This document shows, piece after piece, positions 17,401 to 22,771 of a stretch of 64,000 nt of DNA. Below the pieces are notes generated by a model that worked only from the letters and a program-made list of their open reading frames with translations, did no database searches and was not told the origin of the DNA. Every line of letters starts with the position of its first letter. Within the stretch, counting starts at the first letter, position 1. Source of the DNA: Pseudomonas kuykendallii (GTDB lineage Bacteria > Pseudomonadota > Gammaproteobacteria > Pseudomonadales > Pseudomonadaceae); NCBI RefSeq assembly GCF_900106975.1, contig NZ_FNNU01000009.1, positions 86,980 through 150,979 of the forward strand. The letters run 5' to 3'. A program made the translations under genes and the position numbers.

Positions 17401-20142
17401 GACGGCGTGCAGAACGTCACCGGTCTGCAGTTCCTGGTGGACGGCTATCGCCTGGTCGGCGACGACAGCGCGGCGCTCAACACGACCGTGCCGGCCGCGG
17501 GCGGCCACACGCTGTTCCGCGTGGAAAGCGGCGCCACAGCGCAGATCGATGTGGCCATCACCGGCAACGGCGGCCTGGACAAGCGGGACGGCGGCACCCT
17601 GATCCTCACCGCCAGCAACAGCTACGGCGGTGGCACCCACGTCGTCGGCGGCGTGCTGCAGGTCCGCGCCGACGAGCAGCTCGGCCAGGCCGGCGGTGCT
17701 CTGAGCCTCAACGGCGGGACCCTGCGCATCGCCGGCGATGGCTACTCCAGTACCCAGCGCGACCTCACCCTGGGAAGCCTGGGCGGCGGCATCGACATCC
17801 AGTCCGCCAGCAACGTCTTCAGCCTGGATCAGGGCATCGACGGCAGCGGCGCGCTGGTCAAGTACGGCAACGGCGTGCTGGAGCTGACCGGCGACAACAG
17901 CTACAGCGGCGGGACGCTGATAGCGGCCGGAACCCTGCGCGGCGACAGCGGCAGCCTGCAGGGGCTGATCGACAGCGAAGCCGGAACCCGCCTGGAGTTC
18001 CGGCAGAGCGGCGACGGCCAGTTCACCGGTTCGTTCGGCGGCGCAGGCACGCTGGTGAAGAACGGCAGCGGCTCGCTGACGCTTTCGAGCGCCAACAGCC
18101 ACAGCGGCGGTACCGAACTCAACGGCGGAACGCTGATCGGCGACAGCAGCAACCTGCAGGGCGCGATCAGCAGCGCCGCCAGCACCCGCCTGCAATTCAA
18201 CCAGACCCAGGACGGCACCTTCGGCGGCCTCTACAGCGGCGCCGGGCAACTGGTCAAGAATGGCAACGGGACACTGACCCTGAGCGCGGGCAGCAGCTAC
18301 AGCGGCGGAACCCAAGTCAACGGTGGCCGTCTCGTCGGCGACAGCGCCAGCCTGCAGGGCGCCATCCAGAACAATGCGACCCTGGTGTTCGACCAGTCCT
18401 TCGACGGTCTCTTCGCCGGCGCACTGACCGGCAGCGGAACGCTGATCAAGCAAGGCGATGGCGACCTGCTGATGACCCAGGAAAGCGACTTCAGCGGCAA
18501 CGTCATCGTCGCCGACGGCGGGCTGTTCGTCGGCGCCGGCCCGAACTCGCGTTCGACCCTGGCCAACGCCAGCCTGCTCGTCCAGTCAGGCGGCCAACTG
18601 ATGGGCGCCGGAACCGTCGGCTCGGTGACCAACGCCGGGATGATCGCCACCAACCGTGCGAATCGCCTGCGCATCGCCGGCAACCTGATTCAGCAGTCCA
18701 GCGGCTGGACCAGCATCGAGCTGCATCCCGAAGGCAATAGCGCGCTGCAGGTCGACGGTAGCGCGACCCTCGCGGGCACTCTCCAGGTGCTGGGCGTCTC
18801 CGGTTACAGCGGAGCGAGCACCTTCACGCTGCTGAACGCCGACCAGGGCATCATCGACCGTTACCAGGAGGAGATTCTTCCCGACACGCCGCTGCTCGAC
18901 CTCGCCCTCGTCTACACCGCCACGCAGGTCAACCTCAGCGTCAGCCGCAGCGCCGTGTCCTTCGCCTCCCAGGCCGTCACGCCGAACCAGCGGGCAGTCG
19001 CCGGCGCGCTAGACAGTCTGCCGAGCAGCAGCGTCGCCGGCGCCGTGGCCGGCCTTGGCGCCAGCGAAATCCCCGCCGCCTATGACGCGCTGAGCGGGGA
19101 AATCCATGCCAGCACGGCATCCGCGCTGATCGAAGAGTCGCGGATGATCGCCTCGGCGGTCACCGATCGCCTGCGTCAATCCTGCTCCAGCGGCGGCCGG
19201 ATGGACGCCCGCGCCCTGCTCTCGCCCTCCGGCCTGGATCGCAACCTGAACGAACCGTGCGGCGGGCAGGTGTCCGGCTGGAGCATGGCCATTGGTGACG
19301 AGCCTGCCGGAAGGGGCGATGAAAGCCTGTGGGGCCAGACGCTGGCGAGCCGCGGCAAGCTCAAGGGCGACGGCAACACCGCCGAGCTCGAACGGCGCAG
19401 CTCCGGCATCCTGTTCGGCTTCGATCAGAAGCTCGACGAACAGTGGCGCGTCGGCGTCGCCGCCGGCTATGCCGAGACCACGCTGGACGCCAGCGCCCGC
19501 GGCTCGAAGAGCGATGTCGACACCTATCACCTGGCGGCCTACTCGTCCTACCGCGAAGGCAACTTCAACGCGCGCTTCGGTGCCTCCTATGCGATGCACG
19601 AGATCGACAGCCGCCGCGATGTCGCCTTCAGTGGCTTCTCGGAGCGCGCCAAGGCCGGTTACGACGCCCACACAGCACAGGTGTTCGGTGAACTGAGCTA
19701 CGTGATCGATACCCAAATGGTCGCGCTGGAGCCCTTCGTCGGCCTCAGCCACAGCCGCTACAGGAGCGACACGATCAGGGAGAAAGGCGGCGACGCGAGC
19801 CTGCGTTCGGATGGCGACCAGACCATCACCCAATCCACCGTTGGCCTGCGCGCGGCGAAGCACATCGACCTGGGCCAGGAGGCGGATCTGATCGTTCGCG
19901 GCTCCGTCGGCTGGCAGCATGCCTTCGGCAGCACCCAGGCCGATGCCAGCATGCGCTTCGCCCAGGGCGGCGACAGTTTCAAGGTGGAAGGCGCACCGAT
20001 GGCAAGGGACGCGGCGCTGGTCGGGGCCGGCGTGGAAATGGCGATCTCGGAGCGCAGCCGTCTTTCAGCCAACTACGCCGGCCAGTTCTCCGACAAGAGC
20101 CGCGACCATACCGTCAGCCTGACCTACTCCTACCGCTTCTGA
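2464..20142 (+). CDS. Giant PATR-repeat autotransporter (type Va secretion, 5,892 residues)
   Basis: Predicted self-secreted surface protein. Residues 1-33 form a signal peptide with cleavage after AMA; a stop codon two codons upstream fixes this start, though its ribosome site is weak. Residues 34 to about 390 are a Gly/Ser/Asn/Thr-rich beta-helix-like entry region. From about 395 to 5,390 come roughly 50 passenger-associated transport repeats (typical core NSYSGGTTLNAGTL-LGN-ALGSG). Four related blocks carry a YRLF-YGG motif near residues 1290, 2607, 3926 and 4874, followed by FWNG/YWNG and W-rich segments. A linker (about 5,500-5,600) leads to an Autotransporter barrel from about 5,605 to the terminal aromatic (YSYRF). 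The only cysteines I saw are two near each end (35 and 44; two in the linker). Adhesion or aggregation is the likely role but is inferred; the ligand is unknown. Confidence 0.93.
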   Translation: MTIPSSRLKPLSAAVRLSVLGMMTGLVAQSAMAGCTASGAVVNCTTPASVFTGISYSSAQNDLKLNVTPTASIGATLGLGAALSLTGTGVTVNNAGTIDPSVLGLLSLASSGVVLSNAAGSNVTLNNQAGGTLKGMSGALGLGVTSISNLNGMAVSIANGSGGVTTLTNAGTISSTPLLGVSLLPGNTPLMALYGGAQARVTNEASGVINGRVALQSASGGNTFLNAGTITGSVSMGTNSTNTFTAVTGSTVNGSGGLALDVLNVVGLNLAFATAGVIDGGAGGNNTLVLQNSASGSGSGITGNGSASAGTYINFNNLTVNSGTWDLGGALVSGQTTLNGGLARFDNSASFGSGTMTVNGGALQASATGLSLNNNVTLNGTLGIQGANNFTLGGVLSGNGGLTKSDAGVLTLAGSNSYSGSTSISAGGLLLTNAQALGNSTLRVDGAATLESTASHANNVVLNDVLTLPGSGSLGLTGVVSGSGALVKSGNGGLLLSGTNSYSGGTRLNAGSLVVGSDRALGSGVLTVNGAGTLSSNTAATLANSVQLNAALNLDGGQALGLAGIVSGTGRLIKNGTGQLSLSGNNAFGGGVTLNAGTLSLGNANALGSGTLTVGGASTLASSAAMAVGNAVQLNNLLTLAGNSDLILNGAVSGAFGGLVKNGAATLTLNGNNSYGGGTQLNAGSLVLGNANALGTGALSVTGAAALSSSSDLSLANAVQLGATLSLPGSQALILNGALTGSGSLNKNGSGTLTLDGANSYSGGSTLTAGTLRVGNASALGSGALTVNGAASLESTQALSLANDLALSGALNLGGSQSLTLAGVIGGTGSLRQSDSATLTLGGANTYSGGTRLEAGTLLLGNDQALGTGALLVANPGAVLGTSGVRTLQNAVQLNASLDVETAYRMALGGVISGNGGLVKGGSGVLVLNAANSYGGGTTLNAGGLLLGNGAALGSGTLNVNGASSLEASQSLALNNQINLGADLSLLGAQNLALGGDISGSGRLIKTGNATLSLSGSNALAGGIDLEAGTLRGTATSLNGDIRNGAALVFDQALTGTYSGSISGTGSVQKTGSGSLLLDGSNSFSGGLGIIDGVVQVSGGSALADTLAVNLANTAGAGLRLLSSETLGSLSGGGALGGSVTVDGGATLGLGGDNRSSVFAGALLGSGNISKTGSGNLLLSGTSSNTGTVSLDGGSLTVDGTLASNVTVNNGSRLGGVGSIGGAVDVVDGHLAARSGQTLSLGSLTLGANANLDVALGSVPTSGLVSVASDLTLGGTLNVSDAGGMGQGLYRLFDYGGLLSGSFALVNGPGGYQPGDLSVLTNLNGQVNLLVQDSGNTLQFWNGSVTSADGSLHGGSGTWVSGTSNWTNAAGALSQTWNEGFAIFGGAAGNVTVVGNQQIDGLQFAANGYQLIGGAGGALELTNASGSVIRVDPNAVATLGVAIGGSGLLEKRDLGTLILTAPGNSYSGGTRLSEGVLQVSADAQLGSGALAFNGGTLRITGDGFTSTARGITLGDNGGGLDIASASNTFTLGQTLSGTGTLRKDGLGSLRLDASNGYSGGTLLNAGRLITGNASALGSGALTVSGNARLASAQTLDLANAVAIGDGVALTVDGSSDLGLGGIVSGLSGRLIKEGSGTLTLSGANTYAGGTTLRAGSLLLDNAQALGGGSLTVDGAGTLDTTAAVARLTNAVTLNDRLTLAGSNDLSLAGPISGSGGLTKNGAALLTLERNNDYSGETRLNAGAILLGADGALGSGLLRVNGSASLLADTQRSIANRIELSSTGVLQFDNAQQLNLDGVVAGSGALDKNGSGTLLLGQANAFSGGTTLRAGTLRLGNGQALGTGALHVAGAAALDSTRALSVGNDVQLDARLSVAGTQDLTLSGVLSGNGGLLKQGIGSLTLAGSNSHAGDTTLAAGRLVLANAAALGNSRLNVTGASTLDSDRALNVGNAIDLAGADLTVAGQHDLILAGALGGSGTLIKAGTSALTLTGSNGHAATRLQAGSLILGNAQALGNALTVSGAGSLDTLQDMTLAQGLQLDQTLTLTGSHALELAGAIAGSGDLIKLGSAELTLGAANAWTGNLVLVGGGLSLGDDQALGSGELFIEGSGTRVTSLGDRTLGNRVRLDQLPEILVGGSDSLTLNGEIEGAAGFTKTGSGTLALGSANLYGGTTTLTAGTLVLGNAQALGTSNLAVTANANLSTTGAMALGNAISLANGSRLTLPGSQDLTLDGVISGNGGLDKSPGGQLALNAANSYSGGTRLAGARLLLGDDAALGAGALTVQGDSELLGSKALNLGNGLILNADLTLPGAFDLALGGNVSGSGALIKTGSGALLLGGSNSYSGGTQVQSGSLTGTSSSLQGSIDSAAGTSLTFAQNSDGTFAGSYSGAGSLTKTGNGVLTLNSAQGFSGDLNVLGGTLRTQGDNRIGSVGTVNLNAGTLQLGGSESFSTLNGFGRLLLEQNANLSLGGNLDNLFAGVIDGNGSLHKVGASTLTLTGSNTHSGAFSLDGGTLRVDGTLASSQVTVSSGTTLTGNGTLTGNVDVFGTLQTSPGNALLALGSLSLESGSNFNVGLGAPNGGANLVSVNGDLHLGGSLNITDIGGYGYGVYRLFGYGGTLSGHFDQLNSTGGIPDSALGLQTLAGEVNLLVGGDNLRYWNGTGGTTSILGGNGTWADGSLNWLGATNLGITSWNDNYALFAGAAGTVSVEGAQHFSGLQFITDGYNLVASNNGQLIADASSGATPIRVDGGVLATIGVSISGSTGIDKHDGGTLVLAGNNTYTGGTTFTGGIVRVTDDNNLGDASGALTFNGGRLEILGNGYQSSARSIVLQAGGGGLDIAAANNSFSVAQPISGSGALGKYGDGTLLLANANGYSGGTQLFDGTLVVGNDAALGSGTLAVRGDATLDSSTAVTLSNRVQLDEDLTVAGSSALTFDGVFEGNGRLIKRGASALALNGNNAHGGGTWLEQGTLVLGNANALGRGDLIAGNGTAIDTSIAMALGNGIELLGDVTFLGSNDLTLGGAVAEGDGALVGTGRLIKTGNAQLTLNGDNRFSGGTELNGGTLILGSDTALGSGTLSTAAGTALQSDKRVRLVNQVNLGGLLTIAGNNELILAGALDGPGGLLKTGNGSLTLERANTYQGGTELNAGTLILGSDSALGSAASVLGVTGAGTLQSTRDVSVANAIELSALLSLSGDHALTLNGVISGSGGLRSTGNGSLILNAANTYSGGTELNDGALILGNAQALGAAGSTLTVSGAASLDNSQALNLAQNIQLDAPLTVSGSNPLALSGNIDGAGSLIKDGLAALILTGSNGHADTRLQAGSLVLGSAQSLGDHLTVTGSATLDTLQAMTLAQDIELDQSLTLTGSQNLVLAGVISDSGDLIKLGSSDLLLGGANSLSGTTRLRAGSLSIDNDLALGSGALAVEGSGTRLTTLGDHLLGNQVHLGDALEVRVSGSDTLTLAGVIDGAGAIDKTGSGTLLLGGSNLYSGGTTLAAGTLGLGNALALGAGALSVTGDARLDNDTAMALGNAITLGNGARLSLPSDENLTLYGVIGGSGGLDKQNAGVLTLNGANGYGGGTTLNGGTLQLGDDAALGTGLLTVAGASQLTGNRALGLGNGLALDADLTLPGAFDLTLAGDIGGGGGLIKSGSGALLLGGNNSYSGGTGVQNGSLIGDSDSLQGAISGAAGTLLRFDQASDGLFSGTYSGAGDLSKTGSGTLTLNTPQTFSGLLSVLGGRLATSGSAILANAGGVTLGSAGTLALGGVESITSLIGSGRLLLDTGSSLALGGNQNGLFAGNIDGGGSLQKVGSGTLTLSGTSTHSGTLAVQSGTLRVDGSLASGAVNVASGATLSGNGVLGGAVSVDGTLLATPGSTALSVGSLTLGSGATFNANLGLPGSANSLVDVQGALQLGGALSVTDAGGFGYGVYRLFNYAGTTPTGSFASISSAAGIPVSELSVQNFIAGQVNLLVGSSNLLYWNGTPGPIGSVGGGNGSWGGGATNWLTATTGADLAWNSGYALFGGTPGSVSVLGQQSFTGMQFLTDGYQLNGGTLLATAGSNGSATPIRVDAGVTATIASTLAGNAGIDKRDGGTLILSGTNTYSGGTTFSGGVTQVSSDANLGAAAGALTFNGGTLQILGDSYQSTTRNILLLASGGTLDIASAGNTLTLGQDLGGPGSLSKQGAGTLVLNGSNGYNGGTRLYAGALVVGANDALGSGALDVLGDATLDSNTDVRLANLIQLNDILTVGGTSNLNLAGVIQGSGELIKQGPGSLILGGNNTFSGGMALEAGTLILGSSGALGSGALSAAAGTSIGNDAALVVANALDLSGAVTFLGSDDLTLNGVIGDGPGTGTLVKEGPAVLVLNGANTYSGGTLLNGGTLIVGNAAALGSGALTTAAGTTLDSNTSVNLLNDINLGGLLTLAGNAGLMLSGDIAGTGPLVKNGNASLTLAGNNSFSGDTMLNAGTLVVGSDSALGLAGNVLHVAGNASLQSDPSVTLANAIDLGALLSLAGNPSLTLDGTITGGGGLLLGGPGSVTLNGANTYTGGTQLDGGTLVVGNDAALGAPGGTLSVGGAATLDSNLAGIDLAQNILLGAALSIGGSHDLSLSGDLGGTGSLIKNGLGDLLLAGSNSYSGGTQVNGGGLIGNSGSLQGNIGGAAGTRVEFQQGSGVNGTYAGVLSGGAELIKTGAGTLILSGANTYSGGTDLQAGTLVGDSSSLQGDIANSGTLVFQQLMEGAYAGQLSGNGTLVKDGAGTLILSGNSSGFGGITQVDAGQLQVDGSLGNASSQINVGANGSLGGGGKIGGNVTLADNAHLIAGTNMTPLRLNALQLSGGSILDFQFGLPNAATTMVEVAGDLTLDGTLNINDAGGMGTGIYQMFSYGGTLTDNGLVYGNLPSAYSAAQLRLQKNLAQHRINLVVQSVPGEIQYWNGDNSTALGSVGGGDGTWTAATDNWTDVEFSQRETWASHFAVFDTRGGNVTLDGVQNVTGLQFLVDGYRLVGDDSAALNTTVPAAGGHTLFRVESGATAQIDVAITGNGGLDKRDGGTLILTASNSYGGGTHVVGGVLQVRADEQLGQAGGALSLNGGTLRIAGDGYSSTQRDLTLGSLGGGIDIQSASNVFSLDQGIDGSGALVKYGNGVLELTGDNSYSGGTLIAAGTLRGDSGSLQGLIDSEAGTRLEFRQSGDGQFTGSFGGAGTLVKNGSGSLTLSSANSHSGGTELNGGTLIGDSSNLQGAISSAASTRLQFNQTQDGTFGGLYSGAGQLVKNGNGTLTLSAGSSYSGGTQVNGGRLVGDSASLQGAIQNNATLVFDQSFDGLFAGALTGSGTLIKQGDGDLLMTQESDFSGNVIVADGGLFVGAGPNSRSTLANASLLVQSGGQLMGAGTVGSVTNAGMIATNRANRLRIAGNLIQQSSGWTSIELHPEGNSALQVDGSATLAGTLQVLGVSGYSGASTFTLLNADQGIIDRYQEEILPDTPLLDLALVYTATQVNLSVSRSAVSFASQAVTPNQRAVAGALDSLPSSSVAGAVAGLGASEIPAAYDALSGEIHASTASALIEESRMIASAVTDRLRQSCSSGGRMDARALLSPSGLDRNLNEPCGGQVSGWSMAIGDEPAGRGDESLWGQTLASRGKLKGDGNTAELERRSSGILFGFDQKLDEQWRVGVAAGYAETTLDASARGSKSDVDTYHLAAYSSYREGNFNARFGASYAMHEIDSRRDVAFSGFSERAKAGYDAHTAQVFGELSYVIDTQMVALEPFVGLSHSRYRSDTIREKGGDASLRSDGDQTITQSTVGLRAAKHIDLGQEADLIVRGSVGWQHAFGSTQADASMRFAQGGDSFKVEGAPMARDAALVGAGVEMAISERSRLSANYAGQFSDKSRDHTVSLTYSYRF
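6331..10281 (+). repeat. Superrepeat A of the autotransporter (1,317 residues)
   Basis: Runs from the YRLF anchor at residue 1290 to the next anchor at 2607 and contains 13 PATR units. It is collinear with the following 1,319-residue segment: the same unusual landmarks come in the same order (GSNGHA-TRLQAGSL, LGDRTLGNRV, SANLYGG, LTLPGAFDLALGG, ANTHSG then an LRVDGTLAS tract, then the YRLF block). This implies duplication of a block of about 3.95 kb. Confidence 0.8.
10282..14238 (+). repeat. Superrepeat B of the autotransporter (1,319 residues)
   Basis: Second copy of the large block, again 13 PATR units, with landmarks matching superrepeat A (GSNGHADTRLQAGSL, LGDHLLGNQV, GSNLYSGG, LTLPGAFDLTLAG, GTSTHSG, LRVDGSLAS). 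A shorter related block of 948 residues follows (14239-17082), then a terminal partial block. Length match within two residues despite substantial sequence drift suggests ancient duplication with selection on length or register. Confidence 0.8.
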
Positions 20143-20184
20143 ATCGCCGTCCGCCGGATTTCGCAGAGGTTTATCGCGGGCATG

Positions 20185-20212
20185 AAAAAGGGCGACCGAA
20201 GTCGCCCTTTTT
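20185..20212. terminator. Bidirectional terminator between the autotransporter gene and rpsA
   Basis: AAAAAGGGCGAC-CGAA-GTCGCCCTTTTT is a perfect 12-bp inverted repeat with A and T runs on both sides, so it can stop transcripts from either direction. It lies between the convergent ends of the autotransporter gene and rpsA. Confidence 0.92.
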
Positions 20213-20229
20213 CTCTGGATCGCTAGAAC

Positions 20230-21912
20230 TTAGTTCTGGCTTTCCATCTGAGCGCGGATCAGATCACCAATGGTGGTCGGACCGGTGCTCTCGGTTTCCT
20301 GCTTGGTACGCAGCTCTTTCATCGCGTCTTTTTCGTCTTCGACGTCTTTGGACTTGATGGAGAGGCTGATTACGCGGCTCTTGCGGTCGATGCTGATGAT
20401 CTTGGCTTCGACTTCGTCGCCTTCTTTCAGCACGTTGCGCGCATCTTCGATGCGGTCGCGGCTGATTTCGGACGCTTTCAGGGTCGCTTCGATATCGTTG
20501 CCCAGATCGATGATGGCGCCTTTGGCGTCAACTTCTTTCACGGTGCCGCGAACGATGGTGCCTTTCTCATTGAGCGACGCGTAGTTGGAGAACGGATCGT
20601 CTTCCAGCTGCTTGATACCCAGGGAGATGCGCTCGCGCTCCGGATCGACCGAGAGGATGACGGTGTCGAGCTCGTCGCCCTTCTTGAAGCGGCGAACGGC
20701 TTCTTCACCGACTTCGTTCCAGGAGATGTCGGACAGGTGAACCAGACCGTCGATGCCGCCTTCCAGGCCGATGAAGATACCGAAATCGGTGATCGACTTG
20801 ATGGTGCCGGAGATCTTGTCACCCTTGTTGAAGCGGCTCGAGAAATCTTCCCACGGGTTGGATTTGCACTGCTTGATGCCCAGGGAGATACGACGACGCT
20901 CTTCGTCGATGTCGAGAACCTGAACTTCCACTTCGTCGCCAACCTGAACGACTTTGGACGGGTGGATGTTCTTGTTGGTCCAATCCATCTCGGAGACGTG
21001 CACCAGGCCTTCCACGCCCTCTTCCAGCTCGGCGAAGCAGCCGTAGTCGGTGAGGTTAGTGACCTTGGCGGTGACACGGGTGCCTTCCGGGTAACGGGCT
21101 TTGATGGCAACCCATGGGTCTTCGCCCAGTTGCTTCAGGCCCAGCGATACGCGGTTGCGCTCGCGGTCGAACTTGAGAACCTTGACGTCGATCTCGTCGC
21201 CAACGTTGACGATCTCCGACGGATGCTTGATGCGTTTCCAGGCCATGTCGGTGATGTGCAGCAGGCCGTCCACGCCACCGAGGTCGACGAATGCGCCGTA
21301 GTCGGTGAGGTTCTTGACGATACCCTTGACTTGCTGACCTTCCTGCAGGGATTCCAGCAGAGCTTCACGCTCGGCGCTGTTCTCGGCTTCCAGGACGCTG
21401 CGACGGGAAACGACAACGTTGTTGCGCTTCTGGTCGAGCTTGATGACCTTGAACTCGAGTTCCTTGCCTTCGAGGTGAGTGGTGTCGCGCACAGGGCGGA
21501 CATCCACCAGGGAGCCTGGCAGGAACGCACGGATACCGTTGACGTCGACGGTGAAACCGCCTTTGACCTTGCCGTTGATGACGCCCTTGACAACTTCTTC
21601 CGCTGCGAAAGCCGCTTCCAGAACGATCCAGCACTCTGCACGCTTGGCTTTTTCGCGGGACAGCTTGGTTTCACCGAAGCCGTCTTCAACCGCGTCCAGC
21701 GCAACGTGAACTTCGTCACCCACGCTGATGGTCAGCTCGCCCTGTTCGTTGTAGAACTGCTCGACCGGGATGACGCCCTCGGATTTCAGACCGGCATGGA
21801 CAGTGACCCAGTCACCATCGATGTCGACCACGATGCCGGTGATGATGGCGCCCGGCTGCATGTCGAGGGACTTCAGGCTTTCTTCAAAAAGTTCTGCAAA
21901 GCTTTCGCTCAT
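20230..21912 (-). CDS. rpsA: 30S ribosomal protein S1
   Basis: Largest small-subunit protein; its OB-fold S1 domains bind mRNA upstream of the ribosome site and help start translation of structured mRNAs. The 560-residue product has the expected six S1 repeats: a degenerate pair at the N-terminus ([21 protein letters not shown]...), then four clear repeats with motifs such as [20 protein letters not shown] and [20 protein letters not shown]. The ATG at 21912 is chosen over an in-frame ATG 19 codons upstream because it follows CAGGAATCAAC and gives the family N-terminus. It follows cmk, as in many Gammaproteobacteria, but cmk has its own terminator, so rpsA needs its own promoter. Confidence 0.98.
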   Translation of the reverse strand: MSESFAELFEESLKSLDMQPGAIITGIVVDIDGDWVTVHAGLKSEGVIPVEQFYNEQGELTISVGDEVHVALDAVEDGFGETKLSREKAKRAECWIVLEAAFAAEEVVKGVINGKVKGGFTVDVNGIRAFLPGSLVDVRPVRDTTHLEGKELEFKVIKLDQKRNNVVVSRRSVLEAENSAEREALLESLQEGQQVKGIVKNLTDYGAFVDLGGVDGLLHITDMAWKRIKHPSEIVNVGDEIDVKVLKFDRERNRVSLGLKQLGEDPWVAIKARYPEGTRVTAKVTNLTDYGCFAELEEGVEGLVHVSEMDWTNKNIHPSKVVQVGDEVEVQVLDIDEERRRISLGIKQCKSNPWEDFSSRFNKGDKISGTIKSITDFGIFIGLEGGIDGLVHLSDISWNEVGEEAVRRFKKGDELDTVILSVDPERERISLGIKQLEDDPFSNYASLNEKGTIVRGTVKEVDAKGAIIDLGNDIEATLKASEISRDRIEDARNVLKEGDEVEAKIISIDRKSRVISLSIKSKDVEDEKDAMKELRTKQETESTGPTTIGDLIRAQMESQN

Positions 21913-21932
21913 GTTGATTCCTGTTGGTTCAA

Positions 21933-21974
21933 GGGCGGAGAAAACGCCCATCTGCCACATTCCAGACAATGTGG
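21933..21974 (-). promoter_or_regulatory. Two stem-loops in the rpsA leader
   Basis: Just upstream of rpsA the DNA holds CCACATT-CCAGAC-AATGTGG (21955-21974, perfect 7-bp arms) and GGGCG-N7-CGCCC (21933-21949). On the minus strand these could form two successive hairpins in the mRNA leader before the Shine-Dalgarno. In enterobacteria S1 represses its own translation through a structured leader without a strong Shine-Dalgarno; a similar role here is inference. Confidence 0.35.
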
Positions 21975-21987
21975 GATACGTTCATGT

Positions 21988-22030
21988 AAAAAGAGGCCTG
22001 CGGGACTAGGACTGGTCTCCCGCACGCCTC
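21988..22030 (-). terminator. Intrinsic terminator after cmk
   Basis: The minus strand has GAGGCGTGCGGGA, a short loop, then TCCCGCAGGCCTC, followed directly by TTTTT. One base pair is mismatched. It sits between cmk and rpsA and should end most of the upstream supraoperon transcript. Confidence 0.8.
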
Positions 22031-22081
22031 CTTGTCGGGCCTACAGTTCCGGCGCTTTCGCGGACGGCTGCTGCGGCCTGG

Positions 22082-22771
22082 TTACTCGGCGAGATCGCGC
22101 CTGGCGACTTCGCTGAGAATCTTTTCAAGCACCTGCTCGATGGAAAGCACCGTGGAATCCAGCATGATCGCATCATGCGCCGGCTTCAAAGGCGCTACCG
22201 CTCGTTGGGTATCGCGTTCGTCGCGCTCACGGATCTCATCAAGAAGACTCGCAAGACTAACATCATCACCCTTGGCCTTCAACTGCATGTACCGGCGGCG
22301 GGCACGCTCCTCGACGCTGGCGGTGAGGAATATCTTCAGCGGCGCGTCCGGAAACACCACTGTTCCCATGTCCCGGCCGTCCGCCACCAGCCCCGGATTT
22401 TCCTGGAACGCACGCTGGCGCTGCAGCAGCGCATCGCGCACCGCCGGCAGCGCGGCGACCTGCGATGCGGCGGCGCCGATCTGCTCGTTGCGGATCGCCT
22501 GGGTGACTTCCTCGCCCTCGAGAATGATGTGCTGCTCCTGCCCCGGCGCGGCGACGGCGAACTGCACGTCGAGGTGTGCGGCCAGCACCTTGAGCGCTTC
22601 CTCGTTGGTCAGATCGACGCCGTGGTTGCGCGCGGCGAATGCCAGCAGGCGGTAGAGCGCGCCGGAATCCAGCAGATTCCAGCCGAGTTGCCGGGCCAGC
22701 AGGCCGGCGATGGTGCCCTTGCCCGAACCGCCCGGTCCGTCGATGGCTATGACTGGTGCCTGGGTGTTCAT
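22082..22771 (-). CDS. cmk: Cytidylate kinase
   Basis: Phosphorylates CMP and dCMP with ATP, giving CDP/dCDP for nucleotide recycling. The 229-residue protein has the P-loop GPGGSGKGT at residues 12-20, the nucleotide-binding LDSGALYR segment, the [16 protein letters not shown]-site motif and the ARRRYMQL lid region. Its ATG overlaps the stop of the upstream tyrA-aroA fusion as ATGA, so the two are probably translationally coupled. The aroA-cmk-rpsA order is widespread in Gammaproteobacteria. Confidence 0.97.
   Translation of the reverse strand: MNTQAPVIAIDGPGGSGKGTIAGLLARQLGWNLLDSGALYRLLAFAARNHGVDLTNEEALKVLAAHLDVQFAVAAPGQEQHIILEGEEVTQAIRNEQIGAAASQVAALPAVRDALLQRQRAFQENPGLVADGRDMGTVVFPDAPLKIFLTASVEERARRRYMQLKAKGDDVSLASLLDEIRERDERDTQRAVAPLKPAHDAIMLDSTVLSIEQVLEKILSEVARRDLAE

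Larger units (their letters stand above)
3661..18500 (+). repeat. Array of about 50 PATR units within the autotransporter passenger
   Basis: Reading the translation I counted about 50 diverged copies of a unit built on G-N-YSGGT-L-AGTL followed by a variable tract of about 40-70 residues (LGNANALGSGALTV..., SLANAVQL, LTLPGSQDLTLNG, ISGSGGLIK-GSGTLTL). By YRLF-anchored segment the counts are 10, 13, 13, 9 and 5. Copies differ at most third positions and many residues, so the array is old rather than freshly amplified. This matches the PATR family used in autotransporter beta-helices. Confidence 0.85.

Noticed and set aside
2461..18683. Very long open frames on the minus strand opposite the autotransporter, up to about 1,470 codons, with Ala/Gly/Gln/Val-rich translations
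   Set aside because: They mirror the periodic GGC/AGC/CTG codons of the plus-strand repeats, have no ribosome sites, signal peptides or domains, and break at repeat irregularities. Codon-biased GC-rich repeats produce such antisense frames.
20737..22116. 459-codon plus-strand frame opposite rpsA
   Set aside because: It is antisense to highly conserved S1 repeats and has no independent coding features.
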